Assembly (NCBI GenBank): GCA_031267115.1
Contig: JAIRZS010000089.1
Location: 1-6,564 of the forward strand
Direction: 5' to 3'
Source of the DNA: Treponema sp.
Lineage (GTDB): Bacteria > Spirochaetota > Spirochaetia > Treponematales > Breznakiellaceae
Length of the DNA: 6,564 nucleotides
Part shown: positions 6,240 to 6,564 of the stretch, piece after piece
Layout of the letters: each line of letters begins with the position of its first letter
How positions within the stretch are numbered: position 1 is the first letter of the stretch
Notes under the pieces: generated by a model
The model's database searches: none
Told to the model about the DNA's origin: nothing
What the model saw: the letters and a program-made list of their open reading frames with translations, nothing else
Translations under genes and position numbers: made by a program

Positions 6240-6345
6240 TTTGGGCGCATCCTGCCGCGCCGAAAATTCGGCGCGGCAGGACCGGGCTATACGCTTGTAT
6301 CTTTTTTGCCTCCGGCAAAAAAGGATACCGCTTCTATCCCTTGCG
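6240..6345 (+). repeat. Right copy of flanking palindromic repeat
   Basis: This 106-bp stretch is the inverted counterpart of 31-127. Hairpin B here is CCTGCCGCGCCGA (6251-6263), loop AAAT, then the exact complement (6268-6280). That is a 13-bp stem different from the 9-bp one in the left copy, yet set in the same flanks (GGGCGCATCC before, GGACCGGGCT after). Hairpin A is TTTTTTGCC (6302-6310), loop TCC, then GGCAAAAAA (6314-6322). It is framed by GTATC and GATAC words that can extend the stem. The nine extra bases in hairpin B account for the whole length difference. The element is non-coding. It may terminate transcription entering from either side. Confidence 0.85.
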
Positions 6346-6347
6346 CG

Positions 6348-6485
6348 GGCAAAAAATCGCCCTCCGTGGCGATTTTTTGCCTCGGAGTTTGCCTGCGGCA
6401 AACTCCATCTATCCGCCGTTGGCGGATAACAAAAAAAACAGCGGCATCCATGCCGCCGGCTGCGCCGAAAACGGCAGCCTGCCGG
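6348..6485. repeat. Tandem array of perfect hairpins
   Basis: Five further palindromes follow the right repeat copy. They are: a 14-bp stem GGCAAAAAATCGCC (6348-6361) with its complement at 6368-6381; a 10-bp stem GGAGTTTGCC (6384-6393) and 6397-6406; an 8-bp stem TATCCGCC (6410-6417) and 6421-6428; a 7-bp stem GCGGCAT (6441-6447) and 6450-6456; and an interrupted one (CCGGC 6456-6460, GCCG-AAAA-CGGC 6464-6475, GCCGG 6481-6485) followed by ATTTT. Loops are 2 to 6 bases, and the first four stems are free of mismatches. Open reading frames crossing this region are artefacts of the palindromes. A cluster of intergenic structural repeats, possibly acting as terminators, is the best description. 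Confidence 0.75.
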
Positions 6486-6564
6486 ATTTTGGCATCGGAG
6501 TTTGCCTATAGGAGGCATGTAACTATTCAGTCTACACTCGCCAAAAATTGCCAAGCGGGGGTAG
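6486..6564. other. Right edge, non-coding, with a partial repeat
   Basis: CGGAGTTTGCCT (6496-6507) is an exact direct copy of 6383-6394, but its second arm is missing. Instead TGCCT-ATAGG-AGGCA (6503-6517) makes a small new hairpin. AGGAGG at 6510-6515 looks like a Shine-Dalgarno site, but the ATG after it is followed at once by TAA, so it starts nothing. No gene is supported up to the window end. It could be the margin of another repeat or of a mobile element outside the window. Confidence 0.35.

Noticed and set aside
6240..6485. CRISPR array
   Set aside because: The units are perfect hairpins of different sequence, not identical direct repeats separated by unique spacers of constant length.
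6510..6522. AGGAGG followed by ATG as the start of a new gene
   Set aside because: The ATG is followed at once by TAA.
6219..6554. Minus-strand open frame of 111 codons after the last gene
   Set aside because: It is made almost entirely of the palindromic repeats, with a skewed Arg/Cys-rich translation and no ribosome binding site considered convincing.

Overview
The window is a compact plus-strand locus of about 6 kb for anaerobic aldehyde oxidation. It is bracketed by two copies, in opposite orientation, of a palindrome-rich intergenic repeat. The coding DNA is GC-rich and the spacers are full of perfect hairpins. The enzymes (a Desulfovibrio-type molybdenum aldehyde oxidoreductase and an oxygen-sensitive multi-cluster Fe-S flavoprotein) point to a strict anaerobe. 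The hairpin-filled spacers remind me of gut treponemes (Spirochaetota), but this is a weak guess; a Desulfovibrio relative or an anaerobic Firmicute cannot be excluded. No rRNA, tRNA, CRISPR array or transposase gene was seen.

Layout: (1) 1-241 is non-coding. It holds the left repeat copy (31-127), then an AT-rich stretch with a candidate promoter. (2) 242-613 encodes a 123-residue protein I do not recognise. (3) 614-803 is a regulatory spacer with a terminator-like hairpin and a perfect 9-bp inverted repeat that could be an operator. (4) 804-3542 encodes a 912-residue molybdopterin aldehyde oxidoreductase (mop type). Its eight [2Fe-2S] cysteines fall at the residue numbers known from the Desulfovibrio gigas enzyme. 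(5) A strong intrinsic terminator (3556-3595) precedes (6) 3611-5950, a 779-residue fusion of a GltD-like Fe-S/FAD part, ferredoxin-type clusters and two complete CCG (HdrB-like) domains. (7) 5965-6180 encodes a 71-residue protein with two CxxC motifs. (8) 6181-6564 is non-coding. It holds a 3' stem-loop, the right repeat copy (6240-6345) and a run of further perfect hairpins.

Working model (inference): the Mo enzyme oxidises an aldehyde to the acid. Its electrons leave through the two [2Fe-2S] centres because it has no FAD subunit. The Fe-S flavoprotein and the small CxxC protein then receive or redistribute them. The same three-gene order is, as I recall, found in Desulfovibrio vulgaris (around DVU1559-DVU1557), which supports a conserved but biochemically little-described module. 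The most unusual DNA-level features are the flanking inverted repeats, which keep perfect hairpins with different stem sequences, and the shared GCC-N3-GGC tip of most hairpins at both ends.
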